A DNA stretch of 64,000 nt from Planctomyces sp. SH-PL62 (GTDB lineage: Bacteria > Planctomycetota > Planctomycetia > Isosphaerales > Isosphaeraceae), in NCBI RefSeq assembly GCF_001610895.1, contig NZ_CP011276.1, positions 17,116-81,115 on the forward strand. Reading direction: 5' to 3'. The position numbers were made by a program, and so were the translations under genes. This document shows positions 1 through 9,384 of this stretch, piece after piece. Positions within the stretch are counted from its first letter, which is position 1. Every line of letters starts with the position of its first letter. Under the pieces are notes generated by a model that saw only the letters and a program-made list of their open reading frames with translations, had not been told where the DNA came from and did not search any database.

Positions 1-2
1 CC

Positions 3-164
3 AGCACCGGTCCGAACTGGGGAAACTACGGCTGGACGTTCTCCCCAGACGGAATGACGCTGGCCGTCTTCTATCGGACGGGGAGCAATTCCTACCGACC
101 GGGCGATCCGGAGCCCTCCGACCGGCCCATGAACGCGGAAGTCTGGGCGATCCCACCTCGCTGA
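3..164 (+). CDS. C-terminal end of an unidentified protein (partial)
   Basis: One frame is open from the window edge and stops with TGA at 162-164, giving 53 residues that end in NAEVWAIPPR. The piece contains WTFSPDGMTLAVF, a pattern typical of one blade of WD40/TolB-like beta-propellers, where a hydrophobic strand is followed by SPDG and another strand. The N-terminal part lies outside the window, so no specific function can be given. The gene runs in the same direction as parA, which starts about 645 bases downstream after the repeat region. Confidence 0.5.
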   Translation, partial: STGPNWGNYGWTFSPDGMTLAVFYRTGSNSYRPGDPEPSDRPMNAEVWAIPPR

Positions 165-183
165 CGGCGAACCGCCAATGGCT

Positions 184-759
184 TATACCCCGCGTATAGG
201 GGCCGCTTGTCGAGAGGCCTCGCAGGTTCGGGCTGCGCGTCGGACGCTTCCGCCAGTGCTCGGGGTCGCCCTCGATCTCCCCCATGAGGCGTCGGGCAAC
301 GGGGCTGGGAGGGCGGGGGCCTTGCTTCCAGGAGCGTACCGTGTTGGGGATGCCGCCAGCGTAAACCGCGGGCCATTCGCGTGGCGAGGCTATACGCGGG
401 GTATACGGACGAACCTCGAAGCGGAATTCTGAAATCCGGATCGCTCGCGCGGCGATCCTATTCCACGGAAGGCGCGAACGAACCCAATCGAAGCCAATCC
501 CGGAAGTCCGAGAGGAGGGCGGCCGGTCGGAGCGAGACGGTCGGCGGATCGCGGGAACACCGCCCCAAGGACCACGAAATGCGCCGAACGAACCCAATTT
601 CGGCGGACGACACGGTCGCCCATGACGAGGGCGGGGGCGGCTGGGACGACGTGCGGAGCAGGGGGTATACGCGGGGTATAGGCGCGGAGGCAGGCACGCG
701 TCGGGGGCGGAACGTCGAGGTTTGGAGGGCGGACCGGAAAGGCTTATACCCGGGGTATA
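184..759. promoter_or_regulatory. Putative centromere (parS-like) sites: four TATAC-N5-GTATA repeats upstream of parAB
   Basis: The gene-free stretch 165-809 holds four copies of a 15-bp inverted repeat. Positions are 184-198 (TATACCCCGCGTATA), 391-405 and 666-680 (both TATACGCGGGGTATA) and 745-759 (TATACCCGGGGTATA). The copy at 184 has the same core in the opposite orientation, and the copy at 745 has 7-bp perfect arms. I saw no further copies when scanning the rest of the window. Clustered palindromes just ahead of parA are how many plasmid partition loci carry their ParB-binding centromere or ParA operator. The sequence does not resemble the chromosomal parS (TGTTTCACGTGAAACA). The last copy lies about 50 bases before the parA start, so it could also repress parAB. 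Confidence 0.7.
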
Positions 760-809
760 GCCCGTCCGATACAGGCTCCTGTGATCTCGGATTCCGGGGA
801 GGAGGACGC

Positions 810-1628
810 ATGCCGGTCATCACGGCCTTGAATCAGAAGGGGGGGGTCGGAAAGACCTCCACCTGCTACCACCTCGCGGGGGCGCTGGCCCTCATCGGGA
901 GGCGCGTGTTGCTGGTCGACAACGACCCGCAGGCGAGCCTCACGCAGGGGTTCCTGGGGCCCCAGGCGACGCGGGCGCTCGACCCGGCCGAGACCATCGC
1001 CGCCGTCTATCACCAGGAGGCGGTCGCGGAGCAGGTGATCCGGGGGACCCACGTCCCGGGGGTGGATTTGCTGTGCGGCGGCCGGGCCGCGGGGAGCTTC
1101 AACGTCCCCGACCCGCATCTCGTCGACTGGCCGCTCCAGACGGCGCTCCGGGACTTCCTGGCCGACGTCGTCGATCGTTACGACCTCGTGATGATCGATT
1201 GCCCGCCGAACCTGCACCTGGCCTCGTGGACCTCGCTGGTGGCCAGCGACGCGTTGCTCGTCCCGCTCCAGCCCGAGGACTTCGGGGCCCAGGGGATCGC
1301 CGACGTCCAGGAGTCGATCGACCGGGTCGTCGCCGGACCCAACCCGGGCCTCAAGCTCCTGGGGTTCCTGGTCACGATGTCGAACCCCCGCCTCTCCGTC
1401 CACAAGGGGTTCGAGCAGCTCTTGCGGACCCATTACGGCGACGACGTGTTCACCACGACCGTCCCGATCTCGACCGACTACAAGGAAGCCATCGTCCAGC
1501 GCACGCCGGTCGCGCAGTACAAGCCCAGGGGGGCGGCGACCAAGGTCATGAAGGCGCTGGGCGAGGAGATCTTCGCGCGATTGGCCGCCGCGGCCGACGC
1601 GACGCACGCCGCGGGGGAGGCCGCCTGA
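810..1628 (+). CDS. parA: ParA-family partition ATPase
   Basis: A 272-residue ParA/Soj ATPase that would segregate the replicon by forming ATP-dependent gradients on the nucleoid with ParB. The deviant Walker A motif KGGVGKT is at residues 10-16, DNDPQAS follows at about 42-48, and Walker B (DLVMIDCPP) is near residue 125. There is no N-terminal HTH extension, so it is the short type. I chose the ATG at 810 because GGGGAGGAGG ends about 4 bases before it and the protein then begins directly with the ATPase fold. The open frame runs back to 381 but that part reads through the palindromic repeats and looks non-coding. The stop is one base before parB. Confidence 0.93.
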   Translation: MPVITALNQKGGVGKTSTCYHLAGALALIGRRVLLVDNDPQASLTQGFLGPQATRALDPAETIAAVYHQEAVAEQVIRGTHVPGVDLLCGGRAAGSFNVPDPHLVDWPLQTALRDFLADVVDRYDLVMIDCPPNLHLASWTSLVASDALLVPLQPEDFGAQGIADVQESIDRVVAGPNPGLKLLGFLVTMSNPRLSVHKGFEQLLRTHYGDDVFTTTVPISTDYKEAIVQRTPVAQYKPRGAATKVMKALGEEIFARLAAAADATHAAGEAA

Positions 1629-1629
1629 C

Positions 1630-2574
1630 ATGGGTAAGCTCGACGAACTGCTGAAGGCCGGCGGGGCGAACATCGCCGAGAGCATGGGCGCGGGACGGCC
1701 CCGCATGGGCTCGCCGGATCCCGGCGCATCGCCCCGCACGTCGGCCGTCCCCAGCCGCTGGCAGGGGGTGGCCAAGAGCAAGAACGCCGTCGAGGTGCCG
1801 GTGGACAAGATCGTCCCCGACCCCGACCAGCCCCGCGAGGAATTCGAGCCCGACGCGCTCCAGCGGCTGGCGGAATCGCTCCGCACCCGGGGGCAGCTCC
1901 AGCCGATCCGGGTCCGCTGGGACGAGGCCGCGGATCGCTACGTCGTCATCTGCGGAGAACGTCGCTGGCGCGCGGCCGGGATCGCGGGCCTGGCGACCCT
2001 CACGTGCGTGGTGTCCGAGGGGCCGATCGACGAGGGCGAGCTGAGGGCCCTGCAATTGATCGAAAACTGCCTGCGCGAAGACCTGAAGCCCATCGAGCAG
2101 GCCAAGGCCTTCAAGGCCCTGATGGAGCGGAACGGCTGGTCGGGCAACCAGGCCGCCAAGGCCCTGGGCGTCGCCCAGCCGACCGTCGTCCGGGCGCTGG
2201 CGCTCCTGGAGCTTCCCGCCCCCGTGCAGGAGCGAGTGGAGCAGGGGACCCTGCCGCCGGGGACGGCCTATGAGATCGGCAAGATCCACGACGCCGACAT
2301 CCAGCGCGAGCTGGCCGAGCGGGTCGTCTCCGAAGGCCTGAGCCGGGCCGAGACCGTCGAGGCTGTCCGCGTCGCGGCCGTGCGGGCGCCGTCGACCGTC
2401 GGCAAGGGGAGGGGGGCGGGCCGGGCCGGCAAGGTCCCCACCACCCGGACCCTGAGGGCCGCCGGATGCAAGATCACGGTCGAGAACCGCAAGGGGGTCG
2501 ACGACGCCCTCCTCGCCGCCGCGCTCCGCGACGCCCTCGTCCAGATCTCGCCCCGGGATGAGCAGGCCGCCTGA
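1630..2574 (+). CDS. parB: ParB/Spo0J-family partition protein
   Basis: A 314-residue ParB-type DNA-binding protein, the partner of the upstream ATPase. After a poorly conserved 60-residue N-terminus comes the ParB/sulfiredoxin-like CTPase domain: VPVDKIVPDPDQPREEF at about 56-72, then QLQPIRVR and the box CGERRWRAA near 110. The LIENCLREDLKPIEQAKAF segment near 140 and the HTH with QAAKALGVAQPTVVRALALL near 180 follow. The C-terminus is shorter and basic. The start lies one base after the parA stop, so the two are translated together. The likely binding sites are the four repeats upstream of parA. Confidence 0.93.
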   Translation: MGKLDELLKAGGANIAESMGAGRPRMGSPDPGASPRTSAVPSRWQGVAKSKNAVEVPVDKIVPDPDQPREEFEPDALQRLAESLRTRGQLQPIRVRWDEAADRYVVICGERRWRAAGIAGLATLTCVVSEGPIDEGELRALQLIENCLREDLKPIEQAKAFKALMERNGWSGNQAAKALGVAQPTVVRALALLELPAPVQERVEQGTLPPGTAYEIGKIHDADIQRELAERVVSEGLSRAETVEAVRVAAVRAPSTVGKGRGAGRAGKVPTTRTLRAAGCKITVENRKGVDDALLAAALRDALVQISPRDEQAA

Positions 2575-2634
2575 CGGTCGCCTCCGGTGAAGCCGCGATG
2601 GGAGTGGAGAGGATGGATGGGGCTGGCATAGGTC

Positions 2635-4227
2635 ATGATGAGCTTTCTTTCGGAATCCCGGTTCTGGCTCGCTTCGTTCCTCTCGATCGCGGTCGCGACG
2701 GCCGTCGGCTCCCCGACCGCCTCCTCGCAGGAAGCCGCCCCGCCGGCCGACGTGCTCCAGCAGTTCGAGCTTCGCCTCAAGGCGCTTGAGGACGAAAACC
2801 GCGAGTTGCGGGACCAGGTGAAATCGCTCGTCGAATCGAAGTCCGCTGATGCCGAGTCGGGGGCTGACGACGCGCCGACGTCGTCCTCGGACGCCGCGGC
2901 TCCGACCTCGACCTCGGAGGACCCGACCCAGGGGGAGCCCTCCTTCGACGTCGGCGAGACGGAATCGACGGCCAACACGGCCGCCCCCAAGAACAAGCGG
3001 CCGCTCAAGGCCTGGCTCGACAAGGGCTTCGAGCTGACCAGCGAAGACGAGGAGTTCCAGCTCCAGTTCCACAACGAGACGCAGGTCGATTATCGCCTGT
3101 TCGACAGGACGGGGCAGGGGACCGTCCACAACGGTTTTTTCATCCCCCGGCAGATCTGGGCGTTCAACGGACGCCTCACCAAGAAGCTCGAATATATGGC
3201 CTCGTTCTCGCGCGGCTACGCGGGGGGGATCGAGCTTCGCGACGCCTTCGTCAACCTGAAGGTCCTCGACGAGGACCGGCTCATGTTCAAGATCGGCCGC
3301 TACCGGGTTCCCTACACCTACGAGTTCTACGCCCTCTCGAACACCGACCTGATCTCCCCCGAGCGTTCCGTCTTCGCGCTCAATTTCAGCAACGTCCGCG
3401 AGATCGGTGCGATGGCCTGGGGCGAGCTGTTCGACGACCGCGTCGACTACGCCGCCGGGCTCTACAACGGCCAGAGGAACTCGTTCGAGGACCGCAACGA
3501 CGAGCCGACCTTCGTGGGCTTCTTCAACGTCCGCCCGTTCCGCCACTCGACCCGGTTCCCCTTCCTGAACTACCTGAACGTCGGTGCCTCGACGGACGTC
3601 GGCAACCTGGATGACCGGGTGGCCCCGCCGGCGCTGCGGACGTCGGTCACCGCGTCGCAGGCATCGGGCTCCTCGACCGCGTCGCCCGCGTTCATCGACT
3701 TCAACGAGTCGGTCCGCGAGAACGGCCGGCGGACGATGGGGGCGGTCCACGCGGCCCTGTTCTACAAGCGTCTTTCGCTCCTGGCCGAGTGGGACCGCGG
3801 CTCCACCAACTACCTCTCGTCCCCGACCGCCGCCGGCCGCGTCAGCGTCCCGGTCGACGCCTACTACGTCCAGGCCGGCTTCTTCCTGACCGGCGAGCAC
3901 GTCACCCGACGGGCCCCGATCAAGGTCAACCGCCCGTTCAACCTTCGCCGCGGGCCGGATTTCGGGATCGGGGCGATCGAGCTGGCCGCCCGCTACGCGA
4001 CCCTCAACCTGGGCGACGAGGTCTTCACGAGGGGCCTGGCCGACCCCAACCTCTGGACCAATCAGGTCGGCGTCCTCGACGTGGGATTCAACTGGTACAT
4101 CAACCAGTACCTGAAGGTCTATCTGGACTGGCAGCGCACCGAATTCGGCGACCCGGTCACCTTCGGCAAGGGACGGTTCTTCGTCAACAGCGACCTCTTC
4201 TGGGCGCGGCTCCAGTTCCTCTTCTGA
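2635..4227 (+). CDS. Outer-membrane porin (phosphate-selective porin O/P-like)
   Basis: A 530-residue secreted beta-barrel protein. An N-terminal signal peptide (FWLASFLSIAVATAVGS, cleaved near residue 30) is followed by a short coiled coil (LQQFELRLKALEDENRELRD, about 42-61), a Ser/Asp/Thr-rich linker, and then a barrel with alternating aromatic strands. The coiled coil may anchor the trimer to the cell wall, as in other porins with an N-terminal heptad region. The protein ends in a typical outer-membrane C-terminus (FWARLQFLF, terminal Phe). Strings such as FKIGRYRVPYTYEFYA fit the OprP/OprO family (PF07396). Substrate cannot be read from sequence. It lies 60 bases after parB and converges on the permease gene. 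Confidence 0.8.
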   Translation: MMSFLSESRFWLASFLSIAVATAVGSPTASSQEAAPPADVLQQFELRLKALEDENRELRDQVKSLVESKSADAESGADDAPTSSSDAAAPTSTSEDPTQGEPSFDVGETESTANTAAPKNKRPLKAWLDKGFELTSEDEEFQLQFHNETQVDYRLFDRTGQGTVHNGFFIPRQIWAFNGRLTKKLEYMASFSRGYAGGIELRDAFVNLKVLDEDRLMFKIGRYRVPYTYEFYALSNTDLISPERSVFALNFSNVREIGAMAWGELFDDRVDYAAGLYNGQRNSFEDRNDEPTFVGFFNVRPFRHSTRFPFLNYLNVGASTDVGNLDDRVAPPALRTSVTASQASGSSTASPAFIDFNESVRENGRRTMGAVHAALFYKRLSLLAEWDRGSTNYLSSPTAAGRVSVPVDAYYVQAGFFLTGEHVTRRAPIKVNRPFNLRRGPDFGIGAIELAARYATLNLGDEVFTRGLADPNLWTNQVGVLDVGFNWYINQYLKVYLDWQRTEFGDPVTFGKGRFFVNSDLFWARLQFLF

Positions 4228-4253
4228 GGAACGGAGCGGCCCCGCCCCGCGCG

Positions 4254-5642
4254 TCAGCCCGGCAGCGAGCCGGCCGAAAGGGCGAGCGCGAAGACCACGG
4301 CGGTCTTGATCACCGTGATCGCGAAGATGTCTGGGTACGACTGGCGATGGGTCAGCCCCGTGATCGCCAAAAGCGTGATCACCGCCCCGTTGTGCGGCAG
4401 GGTGTCCATGCCGCCGGAGGCCATCGAGGCGATCCGGTGCAGCAGCTCGGGGCTGATCCCCTGCGCGTGGGCCGCCTCCAGATAATAGCCCCCCATCACC
4501 TCCAGCGCGATCGACAACCCGCCGGAGGCCGAGCCCGTGATCCCGGCCAGCGCGTTCACGGCGACCGCCTCGGAGACCAGCACGTTGCGGCTCACGTCGA
4601 GCACCCATCCCCGAACGACGCCGAATCCCGGCAACGATTTGACGACCGTCCCGAAGCCGACCTCCGACGCCGTGTTGAAGATGGCCAGGAGCGCCCCCGC
4701 CGTCGCCGTCGAAAGCGACGCTGAGAAGCCGACCCGCATCCTCCGCGCGTGCAGCGCCAGCGTGGCCAGGATCCCGACCGAGAGGGCGACGATCACGGCC
4801 CAGCTCGGCGCCGCCTCGCGCGGATTCGTCGCGGGGAACGTCTCGCGGAGCGAGGATTCGGGATACCAACCGTCGATCGACCAGGCCGTCCGGCTCAGTG
4901 CGAAGTTGACCGCCAGGACCAGGATCAGCGGGAGGACCGCCGCGACGATCGAGGGGAGTTCGTCCCCCGTCCGGGCCTCGGGCTCGTGAAGGTGGCCGTC
5001 GCCGTAGCCCTCCCCCGCGGCGACCGCCCAGGCGCGGCGACGGTCCAGCCAGAACAGGCCGCCGAGCAGCACCGAGGCGCCGCCGATGAGCCCCACGACG
5101 GGCGCCGCGTAAGCGTCGGTCTTGAAGAACCGCGTCGGGATGATGTTCTGGACCTGGGGCGTTCCGGGCAACGCGTCCATCGTGAACGTGAAGGCCCCCA
5201 GCGCGATCGCCGCCGGGAGCAGCCGCTTGGGGATGCCCGCGTCCCGGAAGAGCGCCGCGCCGAGCGGGTAGACGGCGAAGGCGACGACGAACAGCGACAC
5301 GCCCCCGTAGGTCAGGACGGCGCCGGCGAGCACGACCGCCGGGATCGCATGGCGAGGCCCCAGCGCCCGGACCATCGCCGCCGCGATCGCCGCCGCCGCG
5401 CCGCTGGCGTCCATGAGCTTGCCGAAGACGGCCCCAAGCAAGAAGAGCGGGAAGAAGGACCGGATGAAACCGGCCACCCCAGTCATGAACAAGTCTGTAT
5501 AACTGGGAAGCAAGGGGAGCCCGGAAAGGGCCGCGGCCAGCAGGGCGCACAAGGGCGCGAACACGATCACCGACAGGCCGCGATACGCGACCGTCATCAG
5601 CAAGCCCAGGGCCAGGGCGATGGCGCCGACCTCGATCGCCAT
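4254..5642 (-). CDS. GntP-type permease, probably for a short-chain hydroxy- or keto-acid
   Basis: A 462-residue inner-membrane transporter with about 11-12 hydrophobic segments, starting AIEVGAIALALGLLMTVAYR. The segment AVLTYGGVSLFVVAFAVYPL and the paired Gly/Pro-rich helices match the GntP/ArsB-like ion transporter fold. It is the last gene of a minus-strand operon with an SDR, a fused CoA-transferase and a thiolase. That context points to uptake of 3-hydroxybutyrate or acetoacetate rather than gluconate; this is inference from neighbours. The ATG at 5642 has a good ribosome site (GGAGGAA) and follows the thiolase stop by 31 bases. Confidence 0.75.
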   Translation of the reverse strand: MAIEVGAIALALGLLMTVAYRGLSVIVFAPLCALLAAALSGLPLLPSYTDLFMTGVAGFIRSFFPLFLLGAVFGKLMDASGAAAAIAAAMVRALGPRHAIPAVVLAGAVLTYGGVSLFVVAFAVYPLGAALFRDAGIPKRLLPAAIALGAFTFTMDALPGTPQVQNIIPTRFFKTDAYAAPVVGLIGGASVLLGGLFWLDRRRAWAVAAGEGYGDGHLHEPEARTGDELPSIVAAVLPLILVLAVNFALSRTAWSIDGWYPESSLRETFPATNPREAAPSWAVIVALSVGILATLALHARRMRVGFSASLSTATAGALLAIFNTASEVGFGTVVKSLPGFGVVRGWVLDVSRNVLVSEAVAVNALAGITGSASGGLSIALEVMGGYYLEAAHAQGISPELLHRIASMASGGMDTLPHNGAVITLLAITGLTHRQSYPDIFAITVIKTAVVFALALSAGSLPG

Positions 5643-5673
5643 GGCGAGCGTTCCTCCAGGAAGGGTTCGTGAA

Positions 5674-6828
5674 TCAGCCGGGGCTTCGCAACAGGGCGGC
5701 GACCCCCATGCCCCCTCCGACGCAGAGGCTCACGGCCGCCTGCGTCGCCGCGCCCCGGTGGATCTGATGGGCCGCGTGGACGACCAGCCGCGCCCCGCTG
5801 GCGCCGATCGGGTGCCCCAGCGAGATCGCACCGCCGCACAGGTTGACCGAGTTCTCATTGACGCCGAGATCCTCGAGGCACGCCAGCACCTGCGCGGCGA
5901 AGGCCTCGTTGATCTCGATCGCGTCGCAATCCGCGAGGGCGACGCCCTGACGCTCGCAGAGCCGCCGCAGCGCATAGACCGGGCCGAGACCCATCGACGC
6001 CGGTTCGCAGCCGACCAGCGCCGAATCGACCCAGTCGCACAGGATGGGCCACGACTCCCGCGTCGCCAGGTCGCGATCGGCCAGGAGCAGCATGGCCGCC
6101 CCGTCGTTGATGCCGCTCGCGTTTCCGGCCGTGACCGACCCGTCCGACGTGAAGGCGGGCTTCAACCGAGCCAGGTCTTCGAGCGTCGCCCCCGGCCGGG
6201 GATGCTCGTCGGCCTCCAGGCCTTCCAGGGGGATTCGCTCGTCCGCGAAAGCGCCGGCGGACTGGGCGGCGGCGTAACGCTCCTGGCTCCGGACCGCCCA
6301 TTCATCCTGTCGACGACGACTGATGTCCCGATGCGTCGCCATCGCCTCGACGAGCAGCCCCATGTGTCGGCCGTCGAAGGCGTCGACCAGGCCGTCGCGG
6401 AGGATCGAATCGACCATGGCGGCGTCGCCCAGCTTCAGGCCCTGCCTGGCGCGCGGGACCAGGTACGGGGAGCCCGACATCGACTCGGTCCCCCCGCAGA
6501 GGACCGCCCTCGCCTCGCCGCACTGGATCGCCTGGGCCGCGAGCCGCACGGCCTGCAATCCCGAGCCGCACATCATGTTAACGGTGAACGCCGGGACCTC
6601 CGGCGGCAGCCCCACCCGGACGCCGACCTGACGGGCGATGTTCATCCCCTGTCCGGCGCCAAGGACGTTGCCCACGATCACCCGGTCGATCGTCGAGGGG
6701 TCGAGCCCGTGCAGGACCGGCCGGGCCGCCGCGCAGGCCAGATCCACCGACGACACGTCTTTGAGTTTGCCGAGAAATCGTCCCAGGACCGTTCGCCGCG
6801 CCGCGACGACGCATAATTCCGCCATCAT
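5674..6828 (-). CDS. Acetyl-CoA acetyltransferase (thiolase)
   Basis: A 384-residue thiolase that would cleave acetoacetyl-CoA to two acetyl-CoA, or run in reverse. The acyl-accepting cysteine sits in VNMMCGSGLQAV near residue 90, the catalytic histidine in GGAISLGHPIGASGAR near 345, and the second cysteine in SLCVGGGMGVA near 374. EINEAFAAQ is also intact. Length is normal for the family. The ATG at 6828 overlaps the stop of the CoA-transferase gene (TGATG), so translation is coupled; a second in-frame ATG follows immediately at 6825. Confidence 0.93.
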   Translation of the reverse strand: MMAELCVVAARRTVLGRFLGKLKDVSSVDLACAAARPVLHGLDPSTIDRVIVGNVLGAGQGMNIARQVGVRVGLPPEVPAFTVNMMCGSGLQAVRLAAQAIQCGEARAVLCGGTESMSGSPYLVPRARQGLKLGDAAMVDSILRDGLVDAFDGRHMGLLVEAMATHRDISRRRQDEWAVRSQERYAAAQSAGAFADERIPLEGLEADEHPRPGATLEDLARLKPAFTSDGSVTAGNASGINDGAAMLLLADRDLATRESWPILCDWVDSALVGCEPASMGLGPVYALRRLCERQGVALADCDAIEINEAFAAQVLACLEDLGVNENSVNLCGGAISLGHPIGASGARLVVHAAHQIHRGAATQAAVSLCVGGGMGVAALLRSPG

Positions 6829-8377
6829 CAATCTCCGGTGTCTCGATCGAACGACGAAGCCGGCATCATTCGCGGCTGGCGTACGAGCGGGCGGAATTCC
6901 ATCTGATCGAGGACGTCTCGCTCCAGGTCGATCCCGGGGGCGATCTCGATCAATTCGAGGCCCTCCTCCGTGAGTCGGAACACGGCCCGCTCGGTGACGT
7001 AGAGCGCCTCCTGGCCCTTCCGCCGGGAGACCTCGGCGGCGTAGGAGAGCTGCGCGACCTCGGCGACGAATTTCCGGACCCGGCCTTCGCGGACGATCCG
7101 CAATCGGCCGCCCGCGACCTCGACTTCGAGCCCGTCGGACGTCAGCGTCCCGCAGAAGACCACCCGTCGCGCGTTCTGGGAGATGTTGACGAACCCGCCG
7201 ACGCCCGCGAGCCGATTCCCGAATCGCGAGACGTTCACATTCCCCCGACGGTCGATCTCGGCGGCTCCGAGCGCGGCGAAGTCCAGGCCGCCGCCGTCGT
7301 AGAAGTCGAACTGCGAGGGCTGATCGATGATCGCCTGCGGATGGAACGACGCCCCGAAGCTCAGGCCGCCGGCCGGAACTCCGCCGATCGGCCCGCTCTC
7401 GACGGTGAGCGTCACCTCGCCGAGCAGCCCGCGCTCGGCCGCGATCAGCGCGACGCCTTCCGGCGTGCCGATCCCCAGGTTGGCGATCGCCCCCGGCTCC
7501 AGCTCGTCGCAGGCGCGCGAGGCGATGATGCGACGGGGCCCCGCCGCAAGTCGCGGCCACTGGCCGAGGCCGTCCCGCTCGGCGGCGTTGTAGTAAGCCG
7601 GGTTGTCCCGCTCGGCGAAGGTCTGGTGGTGATGCTCGGCGTCCGCCACGACGACGCGGTCGATCAGGACCCCCGGGACCCGCACGGACATCGGCGGGGC
7701 CGCGTGGGGGAGCACCCGCCGGACCTGGGCGATCACCGTTCCGCCGCAATTGTGGACGGCCTGGGCGATCGCCAGAACCTCGCCGACGATCGCCTCCTCG
7801 TCCATCAAGAGGTTCCCATGAATGTCCACGGCCGTGCCTCGGATCAGGCCGACGTGGACGGGAAAGGCCCGATACAGGAGCCAGTCGCGGCCGTCGATCT
7901 CGATCCGCTTCACCAGCTCCGCCGTCGATCGGGAATTCAGCCGGCCCCCCTGATGCATCGGGTCGATGAAGGTCCCCAGGCCCACGCCCGTGATGCAGCC
8001 CGGCCGGCCGGCGGCGATGTCGCGCAACAGGTGGCAGATGACTCCCTGGGGGAAGTTGTAGGCCTCGATCTCGTTGGCGAGCGCGAGCCGACCGATCCGG
8101 GGGGCGAGCCCCAGTGGCCGCCGACGACTCTCGCCAGGAGCCCCCGGTGTCCGAGGTGATTGAGCCCGCGACCGCCGCCGTCGCCCTGTCCGGCCGCGTA
8201 GAGCAGCGTCAGGCCGCGGGGCCGGCCGGTGTCGAGGAAGCGGGCCTCGATCGCCTCGGTGAGGGCCTCCGGATGGGCGGCCCCGACGAAGCCGCCGCTC
8301 ACGACGGTCTGACCGTCCTCGATGACCGCCACAGCTTCGGCCGCCGTGCAAAGCAGCCTCTCGACGCGGTCGGTCAC
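6828..8377 (-). CDS. Fused alpha/beta acyl-CoA:3-ketoacid CoA-transferase, interrupted by a one-base frameshift
   Basis: With one base restored this is a 516-residue family I CoA-transferase with both halves in one chain (YdiF/PCT type). The N-terminal half starts at GTG 8377 ([16 protein letters not shown]) and includes [16 protein letters not shown]. Its frame continues to the HWG near 8115. The rest ([21 protein letters not shown] onward) is one frame over. The run C4 at 8109-8112 needs one more C to rejoin them. The catalytic glutamate is expected in TVESGPIGG in the C-terminal half. The GTG overlaps the SDR stop (GTGA) and the gene's own stop overlaps the thiolase start. It would move CoA onto acetoacetate. 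Sequencing error is the likeliest cause of the break. Confidence 0.85.
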
Positions 8378-9126
8378 GACCACCAACCCCCGTTGACGTG
8401 GAGGGTCTGCCCCGTCAGGTAGGATGCCAGGTCGCTGGCCAGGAACAGGATCGCGTCGGCGATCTCCTCGGGCTCGCCGAAGCGGTTGAGCGGGATCTCG
8501 GCCAGCATCCGGGCGCGGACCTCTTCGGGGATCGTCTTCCCCATGTCGGTCAGCACCACACCCGGGGCCACCGCGTTGACGGTGATCCGGCGCGACGCCA
8601 GCTCCTTGCTCAGCACCTTTGTCAGGGCGATCACCCCGGCCTTGGCGGCCGCGTAATTGGCCTGGCCGAAGAAGCCGACCACGCCGGAGATCGAGGCGAT
8701 GTTCACGATCCGGCCGCCGTCGGACAGGATCGCCGCCGCCGCCCGGCAGACCTGGAACACCCCGGTGAGGTCGGTGTCGACGACCGTTCGCCAGTCCTCG
8801 TCGGTCATCTTCTTGACCGTCCGATCTCGGATGACGGCCGCGTTGTTGACGACCACGTCGAGCCGGCCGAATCGCTCGCGGATCGCAGACATCATCGCGT
8901 CGACCTGGGCGACGTCGCGGACGTCGGCGGGCAAGGCCGCCGCGTGGTCGCCGAGCCCGACGGCGAATTCCTGCGCCGTGGCGGCGTTCCGCCCGGCCGG
9001 GTCCGGCGGATAATTGACGACGACGGCGGCGCCGGCGGCGTGCAGACGGGTCGCCGTGGCGCGACCGAGCCCCTGTCCGGCGCCGGTCACGAGCGCCACC
9101 TTGCCGCCGAGGTCGATCCCGATCAC
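8374..9126 (-). CDS. SDR-family 3-hydroxyacyl/3-hydroxybutyrate dehydrogenase (FabG/PhaB/Bdh-like)
   Basis: A 250-residue classical short-chain dehydrogenase. The cofactor motif TGAGQGLG is at about residues 12-19, NNAA near 92, the catalytic serine in NIASISG near 140, and the YAAAK pair near 155. The family tail [12 protein letters not shown] is present. I chose the GTG at 9126 ([15 protein letters not shown]), which has GGGAG upstream; the longer frame adds an unconserved Arg-rich stretch. It is the first gene of the operon ahead of the CoA-transferase, thiolase and permease, so oxidation of 3-hydroxybutyrate to acetoacetate is the simplest reading. A FabG-like role in the opposite direction remains possible. 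Confidence 0.85.
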   Translation of the reverse strand: MIGIDLGGKVALVTGAGQGLGRATATRLHAAGAAVVVNYPPDPAGRNAATAQEFAVGLGDHAAALPADVRDVAQVDAMMSAIRERFGRLDVVVNNAAVIRDRTVKKMTDEDWRTVVDTDLTGVFQVCRAAAAILSDGGRIVNIASISGVVGFFGQANYAAAKAGVIALTKVLSKELASRRITVNAVAPGVVLTDMGKTIPEEVRARMLAEIPLNRFGEPEEIADAILFLASDLASYLTGQTLHVNGGWWS

Positions 9127-9384
9127 CTTGCTGGACTCCCTGAAGATCCTCGATGTCGCCGGACGGCCGACCCGAACGGGGAGCGTCCCGCCGCCGGCGC
9201 CAGGTCGCAACCCGATCGAACAGTGAGATTATCCGCCGACGACCCGCCCCACAAGCGACCGGTCTCCGACCGCATTCAGGTCTGCATGTTGAAATCACAC
9301 GTCCGATCGGGCTAACTGAATCCGGAGTACGAACGCTAGAGCCAGATCCTTGATTTTCATCAATCTTAATCGGCGAGGGCATTG

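Noticed and set aside
381..809. An N-terminal extension of parA back to 381
   Set aside because: It would encode the palindromic repeats as protein, has no ParA-like HTH, and a strong ribosome site precedes the ATG at 810.
1546..5550. A 1,334-residue minus-strand open frame across parB, the porin and the permease
   Set aside because: Its translation is Arg/Pro/Gly/Asp-rich shadow sequence and it covers three clearly conserved genes in other frames.
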